From: Telmatactis stephensoni
Lineage: Eukaryota; Cnidaria; Anthozoa; Actiniaria; Isophelliidae
NCBI GenBank assembly: GCA_029948255.1
Contig: JALIZF010001715.1
Span: 523,501-587,500 of the forward strand
Direction of reading: 5' to 3'
DNA: 64,000 bases
The stretch's first letter is position 1. The number at the start of each line of letters is the position of its first letter. A model generated the notes under the pieces. The model saw only the letters and a list, made by a program, of their open reading frames with translations, did no database searches and had not been told where the DNA came from. Shown here piece after piece: positions 33,406-45,509 of this stretch. The translations under genes were made by a program, and so were the position numbers.

Positions 33406-33411
33406 TTTATT
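33406..33411 (-). terminator. Polyadenylation signal of the ADAL gene
   Basis: AATAAA on the minus strand, about 48 bp beyond the ADAL stop codon. It is the nearest candidate. Confidence 0.6.
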
Positions 33412-33458
33412 TTCCTGACCCCAACAATAAAACTGATAAAACAGACGTTTTTAGATGA

Positions 33459-36400
33459 CTAAAGACCTAGAGACTGTTTTTCTTTCTCCCAAATGTTTCT
33501 CAAGTTCGTTTTGATAGAATCATCAGCAAACACCATATCAATACTATTGTATGAAAGGCTCCACACTTGTTGACGTGACAGTGAGAAAGTTTTCATCATA
33601 ATCTCGTATTCCTGTGATAACGTTGTAGAAAATACACCTTTGTCATCAGTCTGCAAAATAAACAATGGGGTTTTAAAATAAACAATAGGGCTTGTAGAAT
33701 AAACAATAGGGATTGTAAAATAAACAATAGGGATTGTAAAATAAACAATAGGGATTGTAAAATAAACAACAGGGTTTGCAAAATGAAAAACAGGGTTGGT
33801 GAAATAATAATAGGGCTTGTAAGATAACCAATAGGGATTGTAGAATAAACAATAGGGCTTGTAAAATAACCAATAGGGATTGTAGAATAAACAATAGGGC
33901 TTGTAAAATAACCAATAGGGATTGTAGAATAAACAATAGGGCTTGTAAAATAACCAATAGGGATTGTAGAATAAACAATAGGGCTTGTAAAATAACCAAT
34001 AGGGATTGTAGAATAAACAATAGGGCTTGTAAAATAACCAATAGGGATTGTAGAATAAACAATAGGGCTTGTAAAATAACCAATAGGGATTGTAGAATAA
34101 ACAATAGGGCTTGTAAAATAAACAATAGGGATTGTAGAATAAACAATAAGGCTTTATAAAATAATCAATAGGGCTTGTAAAGACAGGTTTTTGGGGTGTG
34201 GTAACCTCATGTACTTTACTGACCATGTTTTTGACTGAAGAGGTACCACAAATTTCCAACAAAACAGATTAATACAAAGTATCGCTGGTTTCATCCATTC
34301 CTTTGAGATGAAACAAAGTGGTAGCCATGTTGAATGAACAAGGTGCTACTGAGAGTTCATCCAAAATGGCTGTCATGATGTCACATGCAGTCAAGTAATT
34401 ATGGAAGGGATAAATACCGAGAAGCGAGGCTTTTAGCCATACACATCCCTCGGGCCATACTTATTGTATGATTGAGGAGGTTTTCACACAAAAGGGATTC
34501 AAAAAGACAATCACCAATTAGATCATTGTTACCAAATTCTCAGAAGGAAACCTTAAATAATTGTTTTTCAATTCTATTCAAAGAAACACTAACGAACTTC
34601 ATGATAACACACAAAAGATTTTTTTGTTGAGAAGAATCCATCAGTTAGCTCAGTAGTATAGTGGTTAAAAGCAGGTATAGGAGTGCAGAAGGTCTGGAAT
34701 TGGGTTCAAATCTCAGTCATTTATCAAAGACTTTTTTTCCACCAAAAATCGCTACTTTAGTATATGTCTAAGAAAATTTCTAAGTCTAATTTCTATGTCC
34801 ACACATAAATCATCTAAGAAAGTATGGAACAAAATTATAAATTCAAGTGATGTATCTAGATAAACCCCGGGAATTATAAAGTCAAGTGATTTATACAGAT
34901 ACATCCCGGAGAAGCTCTATATAAAACCCTTTGTAGCGGCAGGCGCTGAGTTTGAGGCGATTTAGGTACGGGAATATTTCACTGACTCGAGCATTCGATT
35001 ATTTTGGCGTTTATTATACTCAAGACGTAAACTGAAATACAATTACAAATAACAGCTACAATTAGGGCTAAACAATATATATCTCTTACAATCATTCTTT
35101 GGTTCAGTAATCTATTAAAGGCATAACAGTGTATTTAAATGCAGAGTTCAATTACTCGTAATCAATCACAGAATGCAGACAATTTAACTCTGAAGGACTT
35201 AATTCACACGATAACATGAACATTTTGACTGATCTAAAGCTTAATTATAAAATAATCAAATATTATACTTACATAACTGTCCCATGCTACCGGTGAGAGA
35301 CGTATTTAGTTCAAATTTTATTAACAAATTTCAAGGTTTCTTCAAATCATGTTGAGCACTCGATCGACTGGACTAAGACTACACGTGTATGAAATATGAT
35401 TCGTTTGCTTAAGCAAGTTGTCAATTTAAGGTTAATTAAAATGTACTGTATTTGCCTTGTGGTTGATGATTCAATACTTTGGTATTGTAAGGTAAGATGT
35501 AAGGTACATTGATAATTCAATACTTACAGCCAGTGTCAATGGATGACCTCGTTTGTACCAATAGCTGACATGATGATCCTTGTATGACGATACAACACCA
35601 CACTTTACATTGGATGTTAAACAAAGCTCTTCAGACAAATTAAAATATCAAGCTGTTATCCTAGCACTAGCAGATGTACAGTAAACATCTGTAGACAAAA
35701 ACTTTCTTAACAGTTCACTGCAACAAGTCTTTTCAAAGGGATTTGTTGTTTATCACCCTCAGAATGGAATTCCCCCTGAAAGATGTATACAGTGTACTTC
35801 TTGATAATGACGATAGTTATATCAAATTCTGATGACAACTGGTTGATGTTATAAAAATAAACATCTAATTGTAAACATATAAACACTGAAAACAAGCAAA
35901 CAAAGAAAATCAAATGTTTTCAGCTCCATCTAGTGGATAAAGGGATGAAGTAGAGTGCTGTCTAGTAAAACACTATCAAGCACCTTTACACTTACCTACA
36001 GGAATTCTTCTTTGTACTACATTATCTATAAGTTGTTGAGAGCCACCTCTTTCAGGTTGTAAACAAGTTCCATGTCCTATTCTATCAGGAACCATGTCCA
36101 GTAATGCCTGTGCATCATTTACATCTGCAACCTCAAAGAGGTTAAGTTGCAAAAAGTAATAATATTAACTGTTTATTTAAGTGTCCAATGTGTTCTTGTG
36201 ATGGGCATTAATGGGGTACACTGTACTTATGACATCTAATATTCTATGCATACAACTCTTTAGCTCACTAGTTCAATTTTACTGAGGGAGGAAAACTGGA
36301 GCACCAGGAGAAATACTGTTGAAGCAAGAACTATAACTGTGTACCAAACTCAAGTCACATGTGATGGCCCATCCAGGAATCAAACCCATGAAACACAGAG

Positions 36401-38739
36401 ATGACAGACTGGTGCTCTCACCACACAACTACCCTTGCTTCCCAGTGTGATACCAGTGTCATTTGACATGATTCCAAAAATGGAAGAAGATAACACAAAA
36501 AAATGTATGGACTGTCAGTAATAACACATCATCTGAACATTAAATTGTTCTGATATACTTACCTCAGCTACATGTAATGATAACTTTAGCCCATATTCTC
36601 TAGCCCTAGTTAAAGCTGGTGAAAAAACACTTGCAGGATTTGCCTAAGGATAATACCAGATTAAAATACCTCACTCACTTTAGTAATAGGAAGAAAATTA
36701 ATATATTCAGCTACTGTACAGCAAAACTGTGACATAATGAACCCTGAGATAATGCTATTCCTGTTTTAATGAACCCCTTTTTGCACCGTCAGAGAAGATC
36801 GAGTTATTGATTTTAATATATTTGACAAAGGTTTATAGATTTTAACTTGCATATACCCCCTCCTATATTGCTTATTTTCAATCTGCTGATAAGAGTCCTT
36901 GAATCTTATTATCTAACTCCAAATGTTGGGCAAACATTGCCCTTTATGTGCTCTCAACCATACAGTATACTACTGAATATTTTGTCATTCAGCTGATAGC
37001 AGATAATTATGACGTTTATAGCAAGCAGGCAGTAATCAGCTCTTTGTTATATTGGGGCTGCATTGTAGTTGCAAATTGATTATAAACAAACAAATCTCGG
37101 ATTCCTTCAAATGTAGACTTACACTAGGGTCACCACTCAAGTCCACACCACACACAATGCCATTGGTCAATTTCTGGTAGTCATAAGCAAGCTGAACATT
37201 CTCCATTGCTTCCTCTGCTCCTCTCTTTCTGTCAATTGATATCAGCAGCCTGAAAAAAAAGCAATTTAGAAGTCATGTACTCAACTATGTAACATTATGC
37301 TAAGTAGGATCTTGAGCTCTTAAGTTGTCAGTATGGTGTCAGTAGGTTGTTGGTAGGGCGTCAGTAGGTTGTTGGTAGGGTGTCAGTAGGTTGTTGGTAA
37401 GGTGTCAGTAGGTTGTTGGTAGGGTGTCAGTAGGTTGTTGGTAGGGTGTCAGTAGGTTGTTGGTAGGGTGTCAGTAGGTTGTTGGTAGGGTGTCAGTAGG
37501 TTGTTGGTAGGGTGTCAGTAGGTTGTTGGTAGGGTGTCAGTAGGTTGTTGGTAGATTGTCAGTGGGTAGGTAGGTAGTCTCTCCATTAGATATATGTTTG
37601 TACATTGTTTTAAGCATATTCAAATAAAAGTCAAAATTCAAGATGTTGTACCTAACAGTGATTTCAGGAACTGTTGTTTCAGCTTCTTTGATAGCAGATA
37701 TAACTTCATTCAAATAGCAATGTTTTGTCATCCCTTCACATAAAACAGATGGCAGTGAAATACTAGGAAGTACAGTAACAGTAGAAGCCAGTGGAATAGT
37801 GTGTACAGAAGAAGTAAGAAAAAGTGAGGCAGTAGACTTATATACATGTATGGAAGAAGTTGCAGAATCACGAGCCAACAGTAACAGCAGATGTATAAGG
37901 AGAAGAAAGGTAGGTATAATAAGGAAGGTAGTATAATAAGGTTGATATTGGAACACAAGATGTAGACAAAGTGGCAGAAATCATACAATGTAATACAAAA
38001 GAGTTTGATGGGGTGGGGTTAGATAGAATAGTAGTGAGGTTTAATTCAGACTTTAATAAACAACAATCCTAAAATTCCAACCTGGATATATCTTAGGAGT
38101 AGTTCTCAGTTCAAGATACTTGACGTTATCTTCTGCAAACTCTTTTATCACATCCTCAGTAACCTACATACCAAATAAATTGCATGTAACCTTGAACTGG
38201 TTCTATTTTGACAGTTTCTCTGTATAAATCACAGCATAAAACATACCCAGTAAGTACCTGTTTTACAGCTTCCGTATTGTCTACAAGTTTATGGATGACA
38301 TCAAATATTTGAAATCCTCTAAAGGAAAATGAACATAAAGATTGTTCATAATCATCTTTGTTGTAATAAGACTAATGCTCCAAATGTTGTAGCTCTAGAA
38401 AAAAAAACCTCACTTGCTAAAGTTTTCTATGTTGAATTGTGCAAATTCTGGCCATCGTAGAGCAAAAGCGTGATTATTATGTAGTCGTTTTTGTCGAAGA
38501 TTATCCAGGGTTTTCAAACTAATTGAACCATTTAAATGTGCATGGAGTTCCTGAAAAAAAACAAATAATCCCCCATCAAATATATATGAAACATGAAAGT
38601 AGACTAGAATGGGCTGCTATGAATTATGATGTTGCAAACAGGAGTTTAAAAACGTATTTTACGATCATTTACTCACTATTTTAGGGATTTTTCTACAAAA
38701 CTCGCTAATTCCAGCTTCTTGAACGTTAACATCCGCCAT
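33459..38739 (-). CDS. ADAL: Adenosine deaminase-like protein (N6-methyl-AMP deaminase), 10 exons
   Basis: Exons: 38739-38677, 38550-38414, 38318-38258, 38163-38082, 37733-37652, 37249-37123, 36643-36563, 36131-35996, 35628-35528, 33650-33459. All phases agree, giving 353 aa, the usual family length. ADA-fold metal and catalytic residues are all present: H24-x-H26 (ELHAHLNGS), H208 with E211 (LSLHVAE), H231 (RIGHG) and D292/D293 (TDDKGVF). ADAL enzymes hydrolyse N6-methyl-AMP to IMP in the cytosol, clearing nucleotides from methylated RNA. Family level and residues are clear; the substrate is inferred by homology. The start lies in AAGATGGCGG, a strong context. Two introns carry minisatellites: the last (33651-35527) and intron 5 (37250-37651). 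The gene shares a short upstream region with the divergent kelch gene. Confidence 0.95.
33653..34171. repeat. 21/42-bp minisatellite in the last ADAL intron
   Basis: About 24 units of roughly 21 bp. In the central part they alternate in type, GGGCTTGTAAAATAACCAATA and GGGATTGTAGAATAAACAATA, making a 42-bp higher-order unit. It abuts the last ADAL acceptor: on the minus strand the unit TTTATTTTACAA resembles the real acceptor TTTATTTTGCAG. There are no stops in the frame of the last exon. Confidence 0.92.
34645..34722 (+). repeat. tRNA-like SINE head, second type
   Basis: TTAGCTCAGTAGTATAGTGG is box A-like, and GGGTTCAAATCTCAGTCA about 45 bases later is box B-like. No matching acceptor stem is visible, so it is judged a SINE head. 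Located in the last intron of ADAL. Confidence 0.45.
37326..37580. repeat. 22-bp minisatellite in ADAL intron 5
   Basis: About ten direct copies of GTCAGTAGGTTGTTGGTAGG plus GT, nearly identical in the centre, with degenerate edges (GTAGGTAGGTAG). No spacers of varied sequence, so it is not CRISPR-like. Confidence 0.92.
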
Positions 38740-39080
38740 CTTGTAAACTGAGTCCGCAATCGTTGCCGCTGGCAACGGTTACCCCCACCCCCTCCCCCAC
38801 TCCAACTTATCAAAAACGTGTTTTCAATTTCTCACTTAATTATCATTTTCAATCTAATACCAAATACCTTTTCTTCATTGTCATAATTGCTAATGTATTT
38901 CACTTTCTAAGTTAACTAAGGAGTGATGTTGGTACAAATATACACTGTCAAATACTTGAAAGAACTAGGGAGGGGAAGGGAAGAAGTTGGTAATCAATTT
39001 CCCGCCAAAAAGCTTGAGGCTTGATAAACATTTAGTCGTGCAAAATTTCACTGCGTTTTTTATTTCCTTTCTTATTCAAG
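38740..39080. promoter_or_regulatory. Shared intergenic region of divergent ADAL and kelch genes
   Basis: Only 341 bp separate the two start codons on opposite strands. The stretch holds a C-rich block near 38780-38805 and no repeat. It must contain both transcription starts and probably acts as a bidirectional promoter. No specific factor site is claimed. Confidence 0.6.
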
Positions 39081-42000
39081 ATGGGCAACGAAGGTTCAAT
39101 CCCAGTTTCATATGGGAGAAAGCTTTTAAACAATGCTAAAGTAGAATGGATCAAAGTAGATGATAATGTTTTAGCGGCTCGTGATGGACACTGTTCGGCT
39201 AGTGTAGGCTCGAAGCTCTTTGTATTTGGTGGTGTTCTCAGCTGGGATGAAGCGATCGAAGAGGTTTCTGAATCCAGTGAAACACTCATATTTGATACCA
39301 GTACGTAGATGAACCTTTGATAATAACAACTTCACCCTAAGGTGTTTTACAAACGGGATCCACTAATGTGTGATATTTTCTATTTAGCTGAACTAGTCGA
39401 CCAGAACGGCTTAGTTTAAATACAACATGTCAGTTCTAAGCATCGGTTGGAACCATTCATAAGAAACGAGGTGTAACCGTGGCCACTACCTCAAAGTTTG
39501 TGATTACTTTTTGACATATTTTTGACAACTTTGAATACTGCTAACCAATTAGATGTATCGGCGCTTCACTCTGATGTCTTGATAGGCGGAGTTTGTACAT
39601 TGGTAGTGGTGCACAGCTTGAAGCATAGTTCACTGTATAAGAATTACTCATTCTGTGTGTCTGGTTCAACTAAATGGGAAATGCATTGTTTTTAGCTTGT
39701 TAACTTGTTGTTGCAGTAGACATGAATCAAGGGTTTTTCAAAGGGGGGGGGGGGGGGGGGGGGGTCTGTTCCTTAAACCCAACTGTGTATGTAATAATGT
39801 GGTACAACTTGACTTACAGATAATCAGAAATGGATTGTTGCTACTGTAAGTGGGTGTGTCCCATCGCCAAGGTCTGCTGCTACCATGAGTGCTGTGGGTA
39901 AAAACCTTTATGTGTTTGGTGGTCTAAGTAGACAAAGTGGATGGCTGGATGACATGTATGTCTTAAATACAGGTTTGTTTTTATACTACCTTCTCTTATT
40001 CAACCCTGTCAATCTGTTTTAAGAAGCAGACAGGATAACTGAAGTATTCTGCAATTTATAATAACTTATAATAATTTATATATAACTACACTCACAGACA
40101 AAACCCTAAAGGACTTTTTGGGCCAGTTAGAATATCCTTTTTTGAGTTCCTGGGTATGCTCCCCGGGCCCCACCCCTTAACTTCCCCTTTCCATACAATG
40201 TTGTAAAGGTTGTTAAAGGGCTTGCAAACAACAGCAACCTTTCAGGCTCAACAGTGAAAAGGGGAAAGAGGATCAGGTGATACATTCTTGGAGAAATGTT
40301 GTATTCTCCAAAAGAACAGAGATCATTCCAAGAGGTTTTGTTTGGGAATGTAGTACACCTAGTTGCATTTATGAATTTAGTGTGAAGTTGGTGGCAAATA
40401 TTCTGTTAGCCAACACCAGCTGATCTCAGAAAAATTATCAGCCAATCAGAATAGAGAAAATTTGCAAAACTAAAGTGTCCAACCAATCCACTGAAAGCAC
40501 TACTCTTTTTATATTCTAAGGCTCCCAAATGAACTAATAAAAAGAAATACTAATAGGCACTTGAAAACAGTGTTAATAATATGCATTGCAGTGGATTTCA
40601 CGTTTTTGTTGCAATGTTTTTCTTCTTCACTCGCAGGCAATAGGACACCTCAGTTTAACAGTGACATCATTTTACGTCACTATTTCAGATCAGCTGGTGA
40701 GACAAGATCTGCCATCACATTTTGACAGGACTGCATATCACTTTTATTATTATTTTATTCATAATGAAATGTCAAATACTTTCAATGACCATTGCAGATA
40801 CATTGAAGTGGAATCAAGTTCAAGTATCAGGAAAACCTCCATCACCGAGGGATAAACTGTCCTCAGCGTCAGTGGGATCAAAGATGTATATATTTGGAGG
40901 GTTTGGTCCTAAGACAGACAGTGAAGTTTCTTCTGAGGAAGCTGAGTTTCAGTGGTTCAATGATTTGTATTCATTTGATACAGGTACATGTAACTACAGT
41001 ATAAAATCATATTTTACCATGCTGGTGGGCATCTAGCTGTGACAGCCAGGCAACAGATGTTTATTATCAAAAGTTGGTTTGAGTCTGTCAAGACAGTAAA
41101 AAGACAGCAAAAAGTAAAAAGTAAAAAGTAAAAAGACCAGCAAAGTCTTGTTCACAGATGCTCAATAATTGATTATTTGTCTGGTGCCTATAGCCTTTGA
41201 TGAGTCCACTGCCATTTGCAAAATTCCATGTTACATCAGATGCAAGTCTATTTTGATAGGCTACAATAAATCCAACACAAAGACAGCAGCCATGCTGATA
41301 GGTGGAGTTTTCAGACATAAATTATGGAACTCCAAGTTTCGTAAAGGGTTTTAATGGGCCTGAGACATCATTGCTTTGAGGCAATATAGGCTTGTTGTAT
41401 ATGACTTTGGTTGGTCTTTGTGTGGCCAAGAGAAGTTGTGGAACAGGGGTGTGAAATAAAAGGAAATAATGATGATGTTATAACTATTTTTTCAGAAACA
41501 TCCATCTGGAAGAAGTTATTTCCAAGTTTAGATGGAAGTCCAACTCCACGTGCTGCTCACAGCATGTGTGCCATTGACAACAAACTTGTTATATTTGGAG
41601 GAAAAGACAGCATTTCTAGACAACATGATATTTACATTCTTAACTTAGGTAATGCTTTCATTTCACTTTCCACATTCCATTTCATTGGTTGGAGACACGC
41701 AGTTGTAGAAGTCTGAAGTCTGTATTATTGCCATTTGTTTGGAACAGTAGTTAGGTCATGTTACTCACCATTATTGACATGCATATATGTACAAAAAACA
41801 CTTGAATATTCTAATCTTGTAAATACCACAACGCTTGTAGATCATCAGTGATATTACAGTATAGGAGATTTTTGAATTAACTTTTTTTTCTTTTTACAGA
41901 AACCTTAGCCTGGGAAAGTGTTACTACAACAGGAAGACAACCTGAGCCAAGATCATTTCATGCTTGTGTTTCTGTTGGCAAGAGAATGATTGTATTTGGA

Positions 42001-45000
42001 GGAAGAGGACTACAGAATGAGCACTACAATGATTTACATATCTGTGACATAGGTAAGCTGAACAGATCCACTACACATTATTTTGAAAATGCGACATGAA
42101 CCTAAGGGCCCGAACACGTGACCAGGTGTGATCAGGTCCTTCTTGGATGGATAGGAGGAAAACAGTAATGACATAATGCGTGGAGAGTATAGAACTACAC
42201 ACTCTTGGGAAGATGGTTTGTTTACGAAACTGGTTTATTTAACTGGTTTATTACAAAACCAAACGTAATTTACAACCACATGCTCCCACCTTATTTGGAG
42301 AGTAGCGTATCACATAACTGTTTACACAGGGTGTAGTTAGCTTGACTTCCGGTAAGAATAACTAATGATTGTAACAATCTCCAAGAATTAACATTATACA
42401 GAATCTGAGGACAAGACACAATCGTCAATCAGGTGCTTCTATCACCAATCCATTCTGTCTCTCAATTAATACTTAGAGTAAGCTATATAAACTAATATAT
42501 GTTCACAACAATATCTATAGAACTACAACTGGCTACACACATGATGCAAAGTTTCCTGTCAGAGGAGGAACGCACACCTTCCCGAGATGCATTGCAAAAT
42601 GAAGTATATTATCAATTTTTTCGCACATTCATCATTGTGTTGAAGTCACCGAAGCGAGAGCATCGATAACGATGTAGGAAAGCTAGTTCTTTCGAATTTG
42701 TCCTCTATTGCTTGTGAAAAACGAAACTCTCATATGGTGTAGCTTGAAGTATAAATTCTTTGTGATAAAAATAATTAATGTAAGATTAATAGGCTGGATG
42801 AAGCGACGCTTTATGTTGAATCCTGTGATTGAACTGCATTGTCCAAGTTCGTGAGCAGTTAATTCTCGAAATATGTGATACAATTAACATGTAAAATAAA
42901 TTTAAACTTGTAAAACTAAATCTTTAATTAATTTTGGATTGCTAGCCATTCAAGAACAAACTTCAATGAAACTTTAGAGTGAGAATATAAATAACACCGA
43001 AGCAAGGATCGGATAACGCCAAAGGTCACGGACTGAAATTATTTTTTTTCCCGAGCGTTATAGTCGTTATGCTCTAAGAACATGTCGTATTTTTATCATT
43101 ACGCCTTTCATATGATGCCTGAATTACTATCACAATCCAAAGAGCAAAGTGTTATTTTACTATGATGCATATTGACGCGATTTTAAACCCAGACACTGAG
43201 CCAGTGGTTTATCAGCAACGGCTACACGCTGCTTGTGTTTGACGTCAAAACATCCCGCATAAATTCTAAAATTTCGAATTGAAATCCTGGGTCACTAAGG
43301 GTCACTTTGAGACCACAAAAAAGGGGAAAGATCGCTCTATAAGACACTATAATCAGAACCAGTTTATGTTGATTCGTTTTAAAGAAAGCGATGTTTGAAT
43401 ATTGGGTATTTTCTTCAGGCCCCAATGTACTTCAAGTTCAAATCTAAATTACAAACCTTTAGAAATGTCAAAATTAGCTAAATTTGTAATAGTTTGAAAG
43501 CTCTTTTTCACTTCTTCTTATTCGTAAAGGAATTCATTTCTGCATCTCAATACAACGACCAAAAATTAGCTCCGTTTCCACCATAAATTTTGTACAAATC
43601 CACGTTTCGAAGGCGCAATGTATCTTGGGAAGGTGTGCGCTCCTCCTCTGGTTTCCTGTAACAACACATGTGTCCAATCCTTGCAACCTTGTTTCCAATG
43701 TTACAGAACAAATTATGTTGCAGAAGTAGAACTTGATCCTAAACCTGCAACTGTTGTGCACAACATTGTGTGTAACATTTGCAGGGGTGGACCCATGATG
43801 CAACACTGTGTTGGGCCCAATTAGGCTGAAAATGTTTCAGGAAATGTCGCATCATGTTGAAACCTTAATGTCAACTAATGAGGTACAGTGTTCTCATGTA
43901 TGTATTTGTGGGTGGAACCAAGAGACCATAATACTAAGAGAGTGAAACTCAGTGTTGATGTCTGTGTGATGTTGGTGGCGGCTAAGGCTATTTTTAGTAA
44001 TTTCTTCATAATGTGCACAAGGCTCTTAAACAATAGAATTATGAAACCGAAAGCAAACGGTCCCATCTGTGCATGTCAAAAATCAAATTCTCTGTTTGAG
44101 AGCCTTGTGTGCGCAATGGCAAAGTTACTAAAAATACCCTTAGCTGCCACAAACATCACAAAGACATCAATACTGAGTTTCGCTCTCTTAGTATTATGGT
44201 CTCTTGGTGGTACTGTACTTTCAAAAGACTAATAGTTTTAATTATCATTAATACGATAATCTTTTTTTAGATAAGAAAGAGTGGTTCCAACCATCAGTAA
44301 GTGGTGCCATTCCATTAGCAAGAGGTGTCCATAGTCTCACCATTGTCAGTGATTATCTTGTTCTCTATGGTGGTTCATCTGACTTTGACAATGAAACCAT
44401 GCAGCTACAGCAATATCACAATGACACTTTTCTGATCAAAAAAGGTCAGTAAAATAAATAATATGATTATTGTAACAGCCTTTTAAACTAGTACATAGCT
44501 GCCAACCCCCAAGGCTTTCGTATCTGGAGATCAACATTTTCCCCTTGAATTGGGTCGATTTTCACGCTCAGTGGGGGGGGGGATCAAAGTGGGACAAAAC
44601 GTACTTGAGGCTGCACTGTGCTGCGATATTTCAGTTAAAATGGCCGCGATTTTAGGATTCGAGCGATTATCCGGGAGATTTAGGTCTTTATCCGGGAGAC
44701 CGGGAGACGAGGCCCAAATTCTGGAGACTCCCGGATTATCCGGGAGGGTTGGCAGCTATGCTAGTACCATATCCACCATAAAATGTTGTGAAAAACAGCA
44801 GTCATTCTCACAAAACCGGGAATGTTATTCTTTCTCACTCCTTGAAAAAATACCCTTTGGAATGTTGTGTGAAAACTTGTTCTGGAAATCAGAATTGATT
44901 ATTGTGGGATTTTAACGGTTGTTGTACTTTGTCTATACTGGATGTTGATTGGTTAACTGATCAAAAGCAAGAAAAATCTTTACTTCTCCAACAAGTTAAA

Positions 45001-45509
45001 TTCACAGGAGTATTTTTCCTGGGTGAAAAAAACATGTCTTCACATAATAGTTGCATAAAAAGAATAATTGAGTTCTACTTCTGTAATGTTGTGCACATCA
45101 ATTGTATCATAGTGACTGCTGTAGATTCCATGTCATCAAATTAACTTGTGTAGACATAAAGCTTGACACCATTCTCATTTCAGTTGCTCGCAACGTTACA
45201 CGGAAAACTGTGTTGTGTGACACCCGTCCTAATACTTGTGAACCAACGCGCGCAACGTACGTTTGCAAGTAAAATTGTCTTCAGCCGCGGAATTGCAAAA
45301 TACACGTTGCGTAAAAATTCAAATCTGTTCATGTGTTTGTTGTTTTAGAGCAACTACTTGAGGGAGAGTCGCTTGGACCAGATCCAGACGACAATCCAGA
45401 GACTACGACAATATCCACAGGAATACCAAACACGTCCTTAGGGACAATTGAAGAGGAAAACAAAGGCCTACAAGAAGACTTTATTACAGAAGATTTCAAT
45501 GTACGCTAG
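39081..45509 (+). CDS. Kelch-repeat beta-propeller protein, 7 exons
   Basis: Exons: 39081-39300, 39820-39972, 40798-40983, 41496-41648, 41900-42052, 44271-44444, 45349-45509; total 399 aa. Each of the first six exons encodes roughly one kelch blade with the double-Gly strand: LFVFGG, LYVFGG, MYIFGG, LVIFGG, MIVFGG, LVLYGG. Each next blade opens with a Trp (KWIV, KWNQ, IWKK, AWES, EWFQ) and most have P-x-x-R. All six introns are phase 1 and three exons are exactly 153 bp. The last exon is an acidic tail (PDPDDNPETT). The protein should form a six-bladed propeller for protein binding. Single-domain kelch proteins such as KLHDC1/2 (substrate receptors of cullin-2 ligases) look closest in layout, but I cannot assign orthology. 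An AATAAA follows at 45544. Confidence 0.92.
39738..39763 (+). repeat. Poly-G run in kelch intron 1
   Basis: An uninterrupted G run of about 24 bases. Runs of this kind recur at 46508-46530 and (as C) at 32025-32038 and 63543-63556. They are G-quadruplex-prone and their length may be inaccurate in an assembly. Confidence 0.7.
42545..43668. repeat. Inverted-repeat pair in kelch intron 5
   Basis: The block with CAGAGGAGGAACGCACACCT at 42560 is answered by the inverse AGGTGTGCGCTCCTCCTCTG near 43630, with about 1 kb between. GGGCCC-containing sequences outside these arms (42108 and 43813) may mark the ends of a larger decayed element. Confidence 0.5.
43890..44217. mobile_element. Foldback element in kelch intron 5
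   Basis: Arms of over 100 bp: CCAAGAGACCATAATACTAA near 43917 pairs with TTAGTATTATGGTCTCTTGG near 44190, and the intervening ...GATGTCTGTGTGATGTTGGT block pairs with ...CAAACATCACAAAGACATCA. The element ends about 50 bp before the acceptor of exon 6. Confidence 0.75.
44495..44759. mobile_element. hAT-like MITE in kelch intron 6
   Basis: Termini ATAGCTGCCAACCC and the inverse GGGTTGGCAGCTAT. The flanks ACTAGTAC (44487-44494) and GCTAGTAC (44760-44767) match at 7 of 8 bases, consistent with an 8-bp duplication. Inside are repeated CCGGGAG motifs. Confidence 0.68.

Noticed and set aside
33673..34146. 157-codon Leu/Gln repeat ORF
   Set aside because: An alternative frame of the intronic minisatellite. 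All frames stay open because the unit length is a multiple of three.
37326..37580. Regular direct repeats considered as CRISPR
   Set aside because: There are no unique spacers and the context is a eukaryotic intron; it is a minisatellite.
44550..44915. 121-codon ORF in kelch intron 6
   Set aside because: Starts within the hAT-like MITE and has no conserved domain; repeat-derived.
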